A stretch of 64,000 nt of DNA from Avena insularis. Its lineage: Eukaryota > Streptophyta > Magnoliopsida > Poales > Poaceae. Below, in pieces: positions 1 through 11,643 of the stretch. The translations under genes and the position numbers were made by a program. The DNA lies in contig CM042693.1 in NCBI GenBank assembly GCA_023614405.1, positions 333,171,527 to 333,235,526 on the forward strand. The letters are read 5' to 3'. The notes below the pieces were generated by a model. That model was not told the DNA's origin and did not search any database. It was given only the letters and a program-made list of their open reading frames with translations. The first letter of the stretch is position 1. Each line of letters begins with the position of its first letter.

Positions 1-1172
1 TCTAAGATCCAAGCCATTCACTACCCTTCTCCGTGACCCCACATGCCAATATGACCCCCAAGCAGAAGAACCTCTATTAACCCGCATGTACGCATATATA
101 ACTATGGTTGACTCCTTTAGGAATCTAGTGAGTAGACAGTATCCTGGTCGCCTCAACAAGTGGGTGGTCCTACCAAGGATCGTCTCTCCAGATAGTCTAG
201 ATACCAAGATCACGGGGAACTAAGGGGTCACACCCATATGCTGGGCCTCAAAAGGTACACCAGCGCCATGATATGGTCATCCATCAACATGTGAAAGTAA
301 GAAGATTCAGATGACTTTCATGTCCCATTTCAAGTCTTATGGTTAACACGTATTATACGACGCAATAATCACTAGCGATCAGAACTATAAGTCTTATGGT
401 TAACATGTCCCATTCCAAGTCTTATGGTTGTTAAGTCCTATGTATTATATTCTTTTACCATCGGAACTGTAATAGTAGGTTATTACCATTTGGTAAATAA
501 CCCGTAGTCATATAATTATGAAAACAAAGTTTTCTGACCTTTTTGAAATGCAGGTGATGGTAGCATTGGATTTGCAAATACTTGATAGAAAATAACCAAA
601 GGACATGAGCAAGTGTGAACTTGCCTTTTGTGATCACAAGATTATGCAATCACGGTCTTCGAGGCAATAGAAGATCCAATATTTGAAAACAACATCATTG
701 GTCCGGTAAGGACTAATGTTTAAATAAGCAATATGCTATTATGCATAAGTAATGCTTTGCATTATATAAAACTCCCGAGGTGAATCCCTAATATTATAAG
801 TGAATTGAATTTAGGTGATTTATTTAAGATTTGGTTTATCTTCAATTTTACTTCCCAAGCAAATATATCTATAAGGAACTTAAGTCTTAACATACAAGCA
901 GTAAAAGTAGAGTACAATAACAATCTAGGATTAAGGTTAATTGCCATTTGTTACTTTAATGAGAATCCATGTTTTGGGTCATTAAGAGTTGAAGGAACTA
1001 TTATAGAGTTGTTGTTTGAAGTGGGAAAAAGAATAACCTTCAAAGAAAAGGTTGTTTAAGTTAAGTTCATCAATCTGAAGGGTTATTAAGATTAAAACTA
1101 TGGTTTTTGATAAGTACAATTAATGTTGAGTTATTATATTTTTGGTGGGTTGTAAAATAGACCAAAGTTAAC
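1..1172. other. Unassigned AT-rich flank, no gene recognised
   Basis: I recognise no coding region, RNA gene or transposon end here. The longest open frames are under 90 codons and resemble no family I know. A short phrase around 'AAGTCTTATGGTTAACA' recurs near 330-350, 388-405 and 415-430, which suggests small local duplications. This stretch and 32845-33152 are the outer DNA into which stack 1 inserted, because CATAA lies on both sides of that stack. It may be old decayed transposon sequence. Confidence 0.5.
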
Positions 1173-1174
1173 TA

Positions 1175-1256
1175 CTCCCTCCGATCCTAAATAAGTGTCA
1201 CGGTTTTGAACTAACTCTAGTTCAAAATGGCGACACTTATTTAGGATCGGAGGTAG
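1175..1256. mobile_element. Stowaway-type MITE (Tc1/Mariner), 82 bp
   Basis: The element begins CTCCCTCCGATCCTAAATAA and ends with the near-perfect inverted complement, so almost its whole length folds into a hairpin. TA dinucleotides at 1173-1174 and 1257-1258 form the TA target duplication typical of Mariner-derived MITEs. The terminal sequence is that of the abundant Pooideae Stowaway families (the Thalos/Athos kind). It has no coding capacity and would have been mobilised in trans by a Mariner transposase. One mismatch near the right end (AGGTAG instead of AGGGAG) shows slight decay. Confidence 0.95.
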
Positions 1257-1410
1257 TATAAAAATATGAATACACTTTAGCATGATGTTTATGATCTTTA
1301 GAGCAAAGTTAACTATAAAAATATGAATACACTTCAGATATGATGTTTATGGTCTTTAGACCAAAGTTAACTATAAAAATATGAATACACTTCAGACATG
1401 ATGTTTATAG
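1257..1410. repeat. Tandem repeat, about 57-58 bp unit, 2.7 copies
   Basis: Three direct copies start at 1257, 1314 and 1372, each opening TATAAAAATATGAATACACT and continuing through 'GATGTTTATG' to 'CAAAGTTAAC'; the third is cut short near 1410. The sequence just left of the MITE (1161-1172) ends with the same 'ACCAAAGTTAAC', so the MITE landed at the TA that joins two repeat units. Function unknown. Confidence 0.85.
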
Positions 1411-1579
1411 CAATACTAAGGTCTAGGTTTTTTAAGCTTAATTAAGAGTATAGGATTATTTATCCTAAGTATGAATGGATGCTAGATTTTATCTTCTAAG
1501 TGAATACCTTTTATTTAATTGGAAATGTTGGAACTATTCTATAAACAAGTTTGATAACTTAGATACCAGGTTGACATAA

Positions 1580-3143
1580 TGATGGCGCTCACCACTTGTC
1601 GTGGGACGCTTCGTTGGAGACCCCAAGAGCAAGGTATGAAGCAGCACAGCAGCAAGTTTCCCTCAGTAAGAAACCGAGGTTATCGAACCAGTAGGAGGAA
1701 GGAAACGTCACACAGGTGTTGCAAGCAACGTGGAGACCTGCACAACACAAACTCAAGACTTTGCCCCAACGAATCAATGAGGTTGTCAAGCTCACCGGTT
1801 TGTTGTAACAAAGGATTAAACGTATGGTGTGGAAGGTAATGGTTTGCAGCAAGTAAACAAGTAACAGTGGAAGGTGTATCAATGGTAAAGATTGGACCGG
1901 GGTCCATAGTTCACTAGAGGTGCTCTCCTTAAATAAACAACATGGCATGAAGGGTAAACAAATTACAGCGGGGCAATTGACAGGAACTGAGCAAGGCATA
2001 ACAATGCAATTACTAGTCAGAAAGATCCTATGAGGTTGATTGGGCAATACAACAATATACATAGACCGCCATCCAACTGCGTCTATGACTAGAAGTCCAC
2101 CTTCAGGTTATCATCCGAACCCCCTCTAGTATTAAGTTGCAAGCAACTGACAACTGCTTTAAGCAAAGTATGTAAGGTAAACAGTCCACATGTTCCATGA
2201 ACAAGAGACCGTTGTTTTCTCCCTAGTAGCTACAGCAAATCTACAACCGAAGAGATTATTGTCACTTCCCTTGGAAACTAGAGGCATGAACCCACTATCG
2301 AGCATAAATACCCCCTCTTGGTGTCACTAGCAACTACTTGGCCAAGATAACCACTAGCAACAGAGAGAATGCAAGATCACAAACAACACAGACATGATAG
2401 AATCATAAAGATAAAACCATTAATCAAACCAACATAATAACCTCAATATCCATCGGAGCTCATGAACGGAGCTCACAACATGCATGATTACAAATAGATC
2501 AGATCTTGATCATGAACGGAGCTCACAAGATCTATACATGAAAGCACAAAGGAGGAGATACAACCATCTAGCTACTACATGGACCCATAGTCCAAGGTGT
2601 AACTACTCACGCATCATACCGGAGAGAAGGCCTTCGAAATGATCTCCCCTTCGGCAGGGTGCCGGGAAGAACTTCAGATCCCCCCAATCTAGGGACGATG
2701 GTGGAAGCGGCTACAAACGGTTTCGTTGATTTTTGATCGGGTACTCAGGGTTTCTGCATTGGGGGCTTCTTATAGGCGAAGAGGCAAGACCGGGAGGCGC
2801 CCAGGGCCACCAAACCCTAGCCAGGCACGGGCCCACCTGCCCCCGCGCCTGGGGTGGGTCTGGCCCCCCTGTCCGGCCTCTCCGGCTCTCCTCTGGACTT
2901 TTTGTTCCCCACGAAAAGTAATTGACTTTGTCCTTTTTCCCGTCCAATTCCGAGAATATTTCTTTACTAACTTTTCTGAAACCAAAAATAGCAGAAAACA
3001 GGCATCTGACACTGTTGCAACTTGTTAATAGGTTAGTACCAGAAAACATGTAAAAAGCACCTCAAAGTGTGGTCAAGTAAAGCAAAGTAGATACTAAACA
3101 AGCATGGAGCATCAAAAATTATAGATACATTTCCAACGTATCA
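1580..3143 (-). repeat. 3' LTR of the minus-strand Gypsy element
   Basis: On the minus strand the LTR opens TGATACGTTGGAAATGTATC and ends GCGCCATCA. It matches 31348-32839 nearly end to end. It is 1,564 bp against 1,492 bp in the partner; part of the difference is an extra stretch near 1878-1902. Short open frames inside it on both strands have no support as genes. The GC-rich stretch near 2780-2890 is present in both LTR copies. Confidence 0.93.
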
Positions 3144-5831
3144 GCATCCCCAAGCTTAACTCCTGCTCGTCCTCAAGTAGGTAAGTGATAAACAGAATAA
3201 TTTTTTAGGTGACATGCAACCTCACAATAAAGATCCAACCATTTGCAAGCATTGAAAGCTGGGATCAAAGAACTCTAAACATGTGCATTAAAGATGGAGT
3301 TCTAACAATAGGACATAGTAAATATGCATGTAACATGGCAAGCTACAAACAAAGATCAGGAATAGTATGCATTGAAAAACGTTTGTTTGTTTCACATGCA
3401 GAAAACATAGCATAGTGGCAATCAGCTTGTCCCTCATAGAGTAGCAATATAATGCATAGGACACCTGCAAAGTTCACAAGGGTGACTAGAAACAAATAGC
3501 ACAAGAGCAAGTAATAACACAACATGCATCAATTAATAAGCTTTGAAACACTGCACACAGAATGACAACTATGCTCTCTTAATGGTGCCTAAAGGTAGAA
3601 GGTGGAGACTCAATAGTGGTGGAAGAAAGGCCTTTTTTTATAAAGGAAGCAGGGATTACAAGTTTCAAAAAGAGCTTCCAAAAATTATGGTACTTGTTAG
3701 CTTTCAGCCCTCATTGCCCCTATCATAAGCATCTTGAAGTGGTTAAGGTTAAAGTGGCAAAGCTGGAGTATATGCTTGACGAAGTATAAGTTGACAATCT
3801 CATGCCCCTTGAATACAAGGGCCACACCTCATGCATACTCAACTTTGGGTCCAAGTAAGTTCTTGTCATTGTAAGTATTTGCATATCATTGAGAACCGCC
3901 AACGGGGTACCCCTTGCACGTGGTACATGAGCTTTCCCATAACCAAAATGACAAGGCAAGCAGACAATGAGCATCTCAGCAATCTTTTTATTTACCATAT
4001 GCATAGCTTTTTATTGAGGATGCTTCATAGATAGCTCATTATGGTGATGCTGCAAGTTTCCACCATGATTAGGCATGGCTTAAGCTAGCGGCCCAGGCGT
4101 TTCTCTAACACAGAATACAAACTCCATAACTTACATGTCTCCTCTTTATTTCACACCGGTGACATCCATAGACAAAAGAACACGATATCAACTGAGTACA
4201 ACAAGGTACAAGTACAATGTTGAAAACGTTCCCCGTGACAGCACGGTTCTGCTAATTCCAACTTATAAGTGCAAGCATATACAACAAAGTTGTCACAATG
4301 GTTCAAGTTTATTAGGGGCAAAGAATAAAGTGTGCCATCAAGTTTGTGAGGGCTTTAATCACTAAGTTTTCACATAACAAAATAGTTTTTAATTGGAAGA
4401 TAGTTGAAAACAAGAATATACTTGGAATGGTGTAACACACCATGCATAGGAGTTTATAGTGGACACTTTGGAATAACTTGGTTTTTTTTGGGAGTTGGAA
4501 GCATGAGTAGAACTTAATCATACAAGTGGAGGCTAGCAAAAGACTGGGAGCAACCAACTAAGAGAGCAATAATGGCCATAATCATGCAATGCAACAAAGC
4601 ATACTAATCAAAGCAAAGAGTGGTACTATAAGTCAAGGACTAAATGATCATAGAGACTAATGGTGACTTGTCATAGTCATAACATGGTGTAAGCATGTGC
4701 CAAGTCAACCCAAGCAAAACATCAAAGGAGAATACCACAATACTATGCTTTTGCATGCTAAAACAACGCATAATTTCTTCAAGGCACACTAAGCAATCCC
4801 AATTGTTTGGAACAAGACATTCTACAGCAATAATCACTAAGCATAAAGTCAAAACAACACCTAGAATGTCATGCTAAAGTCTAAGTCACAGTCAATGCAA
4901 GCTCCTCTTGCACTTCAAGCAAGAACTTACTACTCCTTTCCAAACACCAAGCAACCTTATTTGCAAAACAACACAGCGAGAACGGGGGTCCAAACTACTA
5001 AAGAAAACTAAACAAACTAAGCAAAGCAAACGAAAACTAAGACGCTCCAAGAACAACACAACTGTGCATGAAACAATAAAAACAAAGTGTCTAGACAAAC
5101 CTGAGCTTTTTATTGATGAAGAAGGGGATGCCTTGGGCATCCCCAAGATTTGACGCTTGTACCTCTTGGATATTTCTTGGGGTGGCATCCCCAAGCTTGA
5201 GCTTTTTTCCATTCTTCATCTCATTGCATCATTCTCTCTCTACACCTGAAATTTTTCCTTCATACAAAACTTCACACAATCTTCATTAGCAACATTAGTT
5301 TATTCAAAAGATATTAGACCTCTGGCAAAGCTTTGGAACAGCAAGGCTTTTCACTAAAAACACAATCTACTGTATTAAATCCTTCAAAAAAGCTCAATTC
5401 CCCAAAATAGAACTCAAAAAGGAATCAATAAGAAGCAAATGCAAATAATGGTAGAAATCTGTCAAAACAGACCAACAGGTAGAAACCGATTTTTTCGAAC
5501 ATCTTATGTTGCTCAAATCAAAAAGTGTTGAACTAACGAAAGTTAGCTAACATACTGGGGGATTTATTAGTAAATTGTGAGCTCAATCGGAGTTACAGAG
5601 ACTCCTCACGAATATTTATGGTGGAGGACAGAAATCTGTTTCGGGACAACAACTCCCCAAATCTTACTTCTCTCTCATTAGAGGTCATTCTTGGCACAAA
5701 AAGCAAACAAAAAGGATAAGGAAAGGTCATTACTGAAGTAATAACTTCCAAGACTCAAGGACACTCTTGGGTTATCTCCCAACAAGTACTTTTATTTAAC
5801 GCCTTTAAGTTAGGCACGAAAAGTTTGAGAA
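3144..5831 (-). other. Interior of the minus-strand Gypsy element, 3' part, non-coding
   Basis: This runs from the purine tract beside the 3' LTR (minus strand 'AGCTTGGGGATGC', 3144-3156) to the CACTA insertion. It is AT-rich, with several GATGCC/GGCATC phrases around 5120-5210 of a kind common in the 3' untranslated region of Pooideae Gypsy elements. I find no reverse transcriptase, integrase or protease motif on either strand, and the longest open frames (about 90-106 codons) look like chance. The phrase around 5765-5834 continues at 7246 on the other side of the CACTA element. Confidence 0.7.
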
Positions 5832-5928
5832 GATCACTACTAGGACAAGGCCTATCAGTGGCGCACCATTTTGGGACTTCTGTGGCGCATATGGGATACG
5901 CCGATGTTATCTCGCCACTAAATTGCAG

Positions 5929-6062
5929 TTCTGTGGCGCATATTGAAATGCGCCACAGAAGTATGAAAACTTCTGTGGCGCATATTGCCAAAATGCGCCA
6001 CAGAAGTCTCGAACCAGATCTCAAACTTTCTGTGGCGCATTTGGCCAATATGCGCCATAGAA
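5929..6062. repeat. CACTA left subterminal palindrome cluster
   Basis: Three inverted repeats stand in a row: arms at 5929-5940/5949-5960, 5969-5983/5993-6007 and 6028-6040/6050-6062. Each pairs TTCTGTGGCGCAT with ATGCGCCACAGAA around a spacer of 8-9 bp. They are the likely transposase-binding sites of this end. Confidence 0.85.
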
Positions 6063-6107
6063 GTTTTTTTCAAATTTCAAAAAAAAAAACCCTGCCAGAT
6101 CTGGCCG

Positions 6108-6540
6108 GAGGTGGTTCTCGCCAGAGGTGGTGCTTGCCGGAGGTGGGGGTCGCCGATGGAGGAGAGAAGGAGGTCGCTAGTGGAGGAGGTGGAGGTCGCC
6201 GGTGGAGGAGAGGAGGAGGCCACCGGAGGAGGAGTAGGAGGAGGCCGCCGGAGGAGGAGGAGGAGGAGAAGGTCGCCGGAGGAGGAGCTTGCTGGGGTGG
6301 AGGAGGAGGGAGGTGGGAGGTAGAGGAGGAGCTCACCGGGGTGGAGGAGGGAAGAGCTCACCGGAGTGGAGGAGGGAGGAGCTCACCGGGGTGGTGGTGT
6401 AGGAGGAGGAGGAGAAGCTCACCGGGGTGGAGGAGGAGGAGGAGGATCTCACCGGGGTGGAGGAGGAGGAGGAGGAGAAGGTGAGGAGAATGAGAGGAGA
6501 AGGTGAGAAGGGGAAAGATGGAGGAGTGGAAGAGTATAAA
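6108..6540. repeat. Purine-rich GGA/GGAG low-complexity block
   Basis: Long runs of GGAGGA with interspersed GCTCACCGGGGTGGAGGA units fill the middle of the CACTA element. The unit 'CTCACCGG(G)GTGG' recurs about five times between 6330 and 6465. On the opposite strand this gives Ser/Pro/Leu-rich open frames that I do not treat as genes. The strand asymmetry could support G-quadruplex or triplex structure, but this is inference. Confidence 0.85.
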
Positions 6541-6583
6541 AGAGGGAGAAGAGGCGGGATTCAAATTTCGAAATTTGGCCAAG

Positions 6584-7209
6584 ACTTCTGTGGCGCATAT
6601 GGAAGAAATGTGCCACAGAAGTTTGTCCTTCTTTTTTATTATTTTGTAGGAAAAAAACGATCTTTTGGCCATAACTTTTTACTCTTTTCGAATTTTCAAA
6701 ATCTAAATAATCGCTAAACAACCGTAGGTGGTTGCGAGCGGATGCGAAATCTCGTTCTCGTCATTTTGGTATATTATACGTATTTTTCCGACATCGTATG
6801 CAAAAGTTACGGCCGTTTTACCGTGGCATAAACTTTTTTTGCATCAAAAGTCGAAATGCATGTTTGTTAATTTTTCTACAAACTAGACCATATTACCTAT
6901 CACTATGTGAAAGGATTTTATTTTTTGAAGTGTTTTTCATTTTCTATTTTTTTGCAAGGCTAAAGAGGCGATCCTCGGGGGGTAGAATCTGTTTTTCCTA
7001 CTCCATCTTCTGTGGCGCATGCCTCTATATGCGCCACAGAATATTGGTCAGAGTAAGTCAATGAGATTTCGTGATAGGGTCCACCCGAGCTTTTTGTGGC
7101 GCATACGTCCATATGCGCCACAGAAGTTGGAACTTCTGTGGCGCATTTGCTGAAATGCGCCACTGGACAACTTTTGTGGGCGCATGGTCAGAACCATGCG
7201 CCACAGAAG
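6584..7209. repeat. CACTA right subterminal palindrome cluster
   Basis: Five more CTTCTGTGGCGCAT palindromes occur at about 6584-6622, 7008-7041, 7094-7124, 7133-7164 and 7172-7209. The last two lie within 80 bp of the right end. Some arms carry point changes, for example ATGTGCC in the first and TGGGCGC in the last. The spacing mirrors the left cluster. Confidence 0.85.
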
Positions 7210-7245
7210 GTTTGTCTATCTATAGCTAGTTTCCTAGTAGTGGAT

Positions 7246-7397
7246 GCTCTCATGGGAAATATGAATTGAAGTCAAAGAGAGCATCAAGAAGCAAATTTAA
7301 AACACATTTAAGTCTAACCCTCTTCCTATGCATAGGAATCTTGTACACAAATAAATTTATGAAGAACAAAGTGACATGCATAGGAAGATAAGACAAG
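7246..7397 (-). other. Interior of the minus-strand Gypsy element, between CACTA and Tat insertions
   Basis: This 152-bp piece continues the host element's interior. On the minus strand its frame is broken by stops. AGTAA at 7398-7402 is the left copy of the Tat target duplication, and the interior picks up again at 30195. Confidence 0.8.
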
Positions 7398-7402
7398 AGT
7401 AA

Positions 7403-8174
7403 TGTCGAGGGGATAACCCCCGGTAGGGTCACGAGAGGGGAAACATAGCGCAACTGGGTTGGCTCCGAGTAAAAAATGAACCAGGACGGGTAAGAACGAC
7501 CAGGAAAGATAAGCATGAGAGCCGAGATACAAACTATCTCGACCCGTATAGGACAAAGTTGTAACCCTTGCAGGTACCAACGAGCCGAGTCAACCGAGGA
7601 AGGGCCAAGTCAAGAAGGACACGTGGCACCTTTCCGAGTAAGGTTCGGGAAGGACCATGGTAAAGCATGGTCAAAAGAGAAGGGCGATGCCGGGTGACAC
7701 AAAAGGAGCCAGGTGACGCCCAAAGCAAGCGCTAACGTACGAAGTAACAACGTGACACCAAAAAGAACAAGAAGCAGCGTACCAGAAGACCGTTAGCTGT
7801 CAAGCTTTATGGACTGGGCCTATGGGCTTAAGGCAAGCCCATAACCCGACCCATATTGTAGGGACCAAGATCCAAACAGTAAACCCTAGAACCCAATGGG
7901 GTATTAGCTAGCTAGCACTGCCTATATAAGGGAGGACATAGCAGTAGTAGAAGGAGGTTGGACCAAGTAGAGAACAGGTGCTGCGTACTCAAGCCAATAT
8001 AGCTCAAGGAGCACTTGTAATCTTTGGGGTATCAATCAAATTCTCAAGTGTGGAGAGTTCTTCTTGTTCTTCGTGCATGGCTCGACCGTGCACTCCCTCC
8101 CCGGTGACCACAAGCACCCATTCGGCCCCCAACTTAAGCCTACCCATGGCATCTGCCGTGCCACCACCACGATA
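7403..8174 (+). repeat. 5' LTR of Tat-1
   Basis: The LTR opens TGTCGAGGGGATAACCCCCG and ends CCACCACGATA, just before the primer-binding site. The partner at 29418-30189 opens TGTCGGGGGGATAACCCC and ends ACGAAA. A TATA-like 'CCTATATAAGGGAGG' at 7920-7934 is conserved in both LTRs and is the likely core promoter, with transcription starting roughly 25-35 bp downstream. The end is TG...TA rather than the usual TG...CA. Confidence 0.93.
7920..7934 (+). promoter_or_regulatory. Probable TATA box of the Tat-1 LTR promoter
   Basis: TATATAAG lies in a conserved CCTATATAAGGGAGG block about 240 bp from the LTR end. The same block stands at about 29937-29949 in the 3' LTR. Position and sequence fit an RNA polymerase II core promoter for the genomic RNA. 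This is inferred from sequence alone. Confidence 0.55.
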
Positions 8175-8194
8175 GTTGGCGCCCACCGTGGGGC
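8175..8194 (+). other. Primer-binding site of Tat-1
   Basis: The sequence straight after the LTR, TTGGCGCCCACCGTGGGGC, has the TGGCGCCC start and the position of a tRNA primer-binding site for minus-strand DNA synthesis. I did not identify the tRNA. Confidence 0.75.
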
Positions 8195-8487
8195 AGCAGA
8201 AGCAGGTGCTTGATGGAGTCTTCATCCGAACAGGCAACATCATCGCCAAGAACAGCGAGCGCGTCTACTCCGGCCTCATCCAGAGCTTTGGAGTGCTCAA
8301 CTTCGTCAGCGACAACGCGGGCTGCTTCGGGACCAAGCCATTCCCTAGGGGCGGTCTTTTCGTCAAGTTCGGCGAGCACCAGGTCTACGTTGCGGTGCGC
8401 GTGGAGCGTGCATATCCTGAGAACATCGTCCTGGCGCCGGATCCTCCAACGGCTCTAGTCGCTGGGAAACCTCTCCAACTCGTCTCC

Positions 8488-10390
8488 ATGGAGGTAATGA
8501 TGACAGCCCCAAACCCCACAGCTCTCCCAGTAGTTCTAGTAGAGAATGAGAACGCAGAGGAAGGAAATCATGAGGAAACGCCAAGGGCTGCAAGAACAGC
8601 AAAGGCGCCGCTCGAAAAACCAGAGAACATAGCTAGGAGCAAAAGAGCTAAGGAGCTGCAGGAAGCGATAGACAAGTTGGCAGAGCCAGTGGCACAAGCA
8701 ACTGACCCGGCGCGTGTACAAGCCGAGTTGGAAGAAACCAGGATAAAAGTCCTGGAGAAAGCAAAGGAGCTAGCACGATTCTGAGGGATGTGGATATCAC
8801 TATCCGTGAGCTTAACTCGGCAAATCGAGTCAAGAGCGCAAAGACCCGGCTTGATGCAACGAGATTGAGAGGAAGGAACCTCAACGAAGAACTAGCATAT
8901 GCGACATCAAAGATAACACCAGAGAACAGCAATGAGACGGCCATGCGTCCAACGTACAACATAGCAGCAGCTAATCTGCGAGCGGCGAAGCGTATAATGA
9001 GAATTACCCCACTTGGAGGGGGAAGCGAAGAAAAGGCAGCAAGAACGAGTCAATGAGTTAGTAAAAGCAGCCAGCATGCTGAATGAGGCGTATTACAGAG
9101 CAAATCCGGGTATAGCAGGGAGATCACAGCTGGTTCACTCGACAACTCCTGTCCCGGCAAGATTGGCTGGGCACACGACATCCTCACCTGGAGCGGCACC
9201 CAGGCCGAGAAAAAAAAAGTGTGGATTCTGGAAGAAACAAGCAGATGGTCGCCTATGATCCGGCAGTAGTTCAAGGAAACCCGGCGCATGCGCAAGGGGC
9301 AAAAAGAAATAATCCCCAAGAAAATGAAAACCAGGGAAAAATTGGACAGAGAAATGACAACGGAGGGCAAAATTTTGCGCCTCATACTCGGCGCGCAACT
9401 CACTCGGCAGGAGGAGGAAATCCAGCTCCGAATAACGCACCAGCTCAGCCGGAAAGAAGACAGCAGAGCGCGGGAAAAGCAGTTCAACAGCCAGCTAACC
9501 CGAACGCGAATAAATATAATGATGGTTACTCGGCCATGGTAAATGACGGGTATGAGCTGCCGGATCATGCATATCATGCAATGGGAGCGAGATACGGAGG
9601 TAGGAACCTTCAGCCGGATGATGCCAGGCTAAAGCTTGACCGCATAGAAATGGCAGAGATAATTGAATCACAAGGTCCGCAGGGTCCATCGTGCTTTGGC
9701 CCAAGGATCATGAAGGAGCTACCGGTGCCAAATTTTCAGCTGGCCAGAGGGACAAAAACATATGATAGAAGCACAAAGACAGAGGACTGGCTCATAGATT
9801 ATGGAACCGCTGTGAAGATCACGCAGGGAAACTTGAGATGGGCAGTATGTTACGTACCGCAGATGCTGGAAGGACCAGCTCGGGTATGGTTGAACAATTT
9901 GCCACCCGGAAGCATCAACAGTTGGATTGATTTTCATGACGCTTTCATGAGCAATTTCACGAGCACTTACAAGAGGCCGAATCGCCCACAACAACTAGCA
10001 ATGTGCAAGCAAAGACCGAATGAGACAGACAGGGAGTTCCTCACAAGGTGGTGTACGATGCGTAACTCTTGTGAAGGGGTAATCGAGTCACAAGCAATCG
10101 CATGGTTTGCATAAGGATGTATACATGGGAGTGTGTTGTGGCAAAAGTTACAAAGAGATATGCCGGCAAGCCTAGCAGAGACGATAAGAATCGCCGACTC
10201 GTATGCGTTAGGAGATCCAACTCAGCCGCTACTCATGTCGGCAGACGGGATGACTGAGACTCAGATCTATGACGCTGCCGGGTCACAAAGGCGCCAGGAG
10301 AGATCCGAATACAGAAGCAAGAGAAGATACGAGAGGCCGGATTACAGGTATGGTTCGCCCAGTTGCGGCGATGAGTCGATCATCTAGATC
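8488..10390 (+). pseudogene. Tat-1 gag, broken by frameshifts
   Basis: The gag coding region is spread over open segments in shifting frames: about 8488-8784, 8790-9056, 9013-9258, 9221-10114 and 10133-10387. The first ATG in the frame open from the LTR is at 8488; the open frame upstream of it has no ATG. The 5' segments are charged and helical. The segment from about 9680 to 10114 matches the retrotransposon gag (capsid) domain: an aromatic-rich stretch with RVWLNNLPPGSI, then a WIDFHDAFMSNF-type motif and an 'REFLTRW' motif. Gag forms the cytoplasmic particle that packages element RNA. At least four frame changes mean no functional Gag can come from this copy. Confidence 0.8.
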
Positions 10391-10434
10391 TCGGAAGCGA
10401 TCGGCGTCAAAGGAAAAATGGTCAACAACAATGG

Positions 10435-11643
10435 GTGCCAAAGAATGACGGCAAAAGGAGATACGATCAGAGGAAACAGTATCAGGACCGACAAAAGTAC
10501 ACCTATGAGATGATGCTGGATCAGCCGTGTAAGTTTCACACGCCTAGTCCGAGTAAGTCGGCAAATCACTCGACAAGGCAATGCACTTGGTTTCAGAAAG
10601 GAGACATAGTGGAATTGCCGAATGAGCAGCTTCCACCACCTCCCCCTCCACCACTTACAGGAGGAAATGCTCAAGCAGTAGGAGCAGATAACAGATATGA
10701 AAACAGGCAGCCGAGATATCAGAATCAGGAAAGAAGAGAAGCCGTGCACCAGGTGCACAATCCAAGAGGTGATGATGCTCATATCGGCCACGAAACCAGA
10801 AATGAGTACATAGAACATCACCAGAGCTATGTTGTCTTTGTCACAGAGCCAAATGACAAGAAGAGCCAGCAACGACGAATGATGGAAGTGAATGCCACGA
10901 TGTCGGCAATTCCCAAGTACATGCATTGGTCTGAGCAAGAGATAACTTGGAGTATAAAAGATCACCCCAAGATCATGCCAACCCCTGGAGGATACGCTCT
11001 GGTGTTGGATCCAACATTCATGGGCCTAGATATCAACGTGAAGTTTTCAAAAGTACTGATTGACGGTGGCAGTAGCATCAACATCATGTATAAGGATACG
11101 ATGCTCAAGTTAGGCATTACCATGAACATGCTGGAGCCGACTAAGACCACTTTCCACGAGATTGTGCCGGGATTGTCCTGTGAGCCAATTGGCAAGATCT
11201 GGGTCGACGTCTTATTCGGCAACAGGGAAAATTGTCGCACTGAAGCTATAGAGTTCGAGGTGGTAGATCTGGTCAGCTCATATCACGCCTTACTCGGCAG
11301 GCCAGCTATGGCAAGATTCATGGCTACTACCCATATGGCATACTTAAAGATGAAGCTGCCAGGACCATGTGGGGTGATCACAGTGGAAGGAGATTACAAG
11401 AGATCTATTGCTTGTGCTTCAGCCGGATCTTCACTGGTCGAGTCACTCGTCATAGCACAAGAGAAAAGTCAGATGTTGGAGGTGGCAGCATTGGCCAAAG
11501 CAGCACAAATGTCCATGCCGACACTCACCAACCCGCATGGCAGTGTGTCATTTCAAGCTACCAAGGAAACCAAGAAGGTGCAGGTGGATGAAACTTTCCC
11601 AGAGCGCACAGTGACCATTGGGGCTGGCCTTACAGATAAATAG
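10435..11643 (+). pseudogene. Tat-1 gag C-terminus and aspartic protease, ending at an amber codon
   Basis: This is an open frame of 402 codons. The N-terminal third is basic with a CKFHTPSP...CTWF segment, a remnant of the gag zinc-binding region, and a run of prolines. The protease centres on DGGSSINIMYKD (aspartate codon at 11062), the D-G-G/S-S form seen in Tat proteases, followed about 80 residues later by 'HALLGRPAMA', the expected second hydrophobic-G motif. The protease would cut the polyprotein. The frame ends at TAG (11641-11643) and stays open in the same phase beyond it into reverse transcriptase. The same amber occurs at the homologous place in the second Tat element. Confidence 0.8.

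Larger units (their letters stand above)
5835..7242. mobile_element. Non-autonomous CACTA (CMC/En-Spm) transposon, 1.4 kb
   Basis: The left end reads CACTACTAGGACAAGG and the right end, on the other strand, CACTACTAGGAAACTAGC. GAT flanks both sides (5832-5834 and 7243-7245), the 3-bp target duplication expected of CACTA elements. The subterminal regions hold at least eight short palindromes built on CTTCTGTGGCGCAT and its complement, the layout of transposase-binding subterminal repeats. There is no transposase gene. The middle (about 6108-6540) is a purine-rich GGA/GGAG low-complexity block whose long open frames, on both strands, are artefacts. The element depends on a transposase supplied elsewhere. 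Confidence 0.95.

Noticed and set aside
1589..2062. 157-codon minus-strand frame
   Set aside because: It is LTR sequence that is interrupted in the partner LTR and resembles no known protein.
2711..3049. 112-codon minus-strand and 100-codon plus-strand frames
   Set aside because: Both lie within an LTR; the partner LTR near 32419-32745 carries only a shifted, shortened version.
5825..6484. 219-codon Gly/Arg/Glu-rich open frame and Ser/Pro-rich frames opposite
   Set aside because: These are products of the GGA low-complexity block and palindromes inside a non-autonomous CACTA element.
8176..8487. Open frame reaching from the Tat-1 primer-binding site towards gag
   Set aside because: It has no ATG before 8488 and begins in the primer-binding site, so I start gag at 8488.
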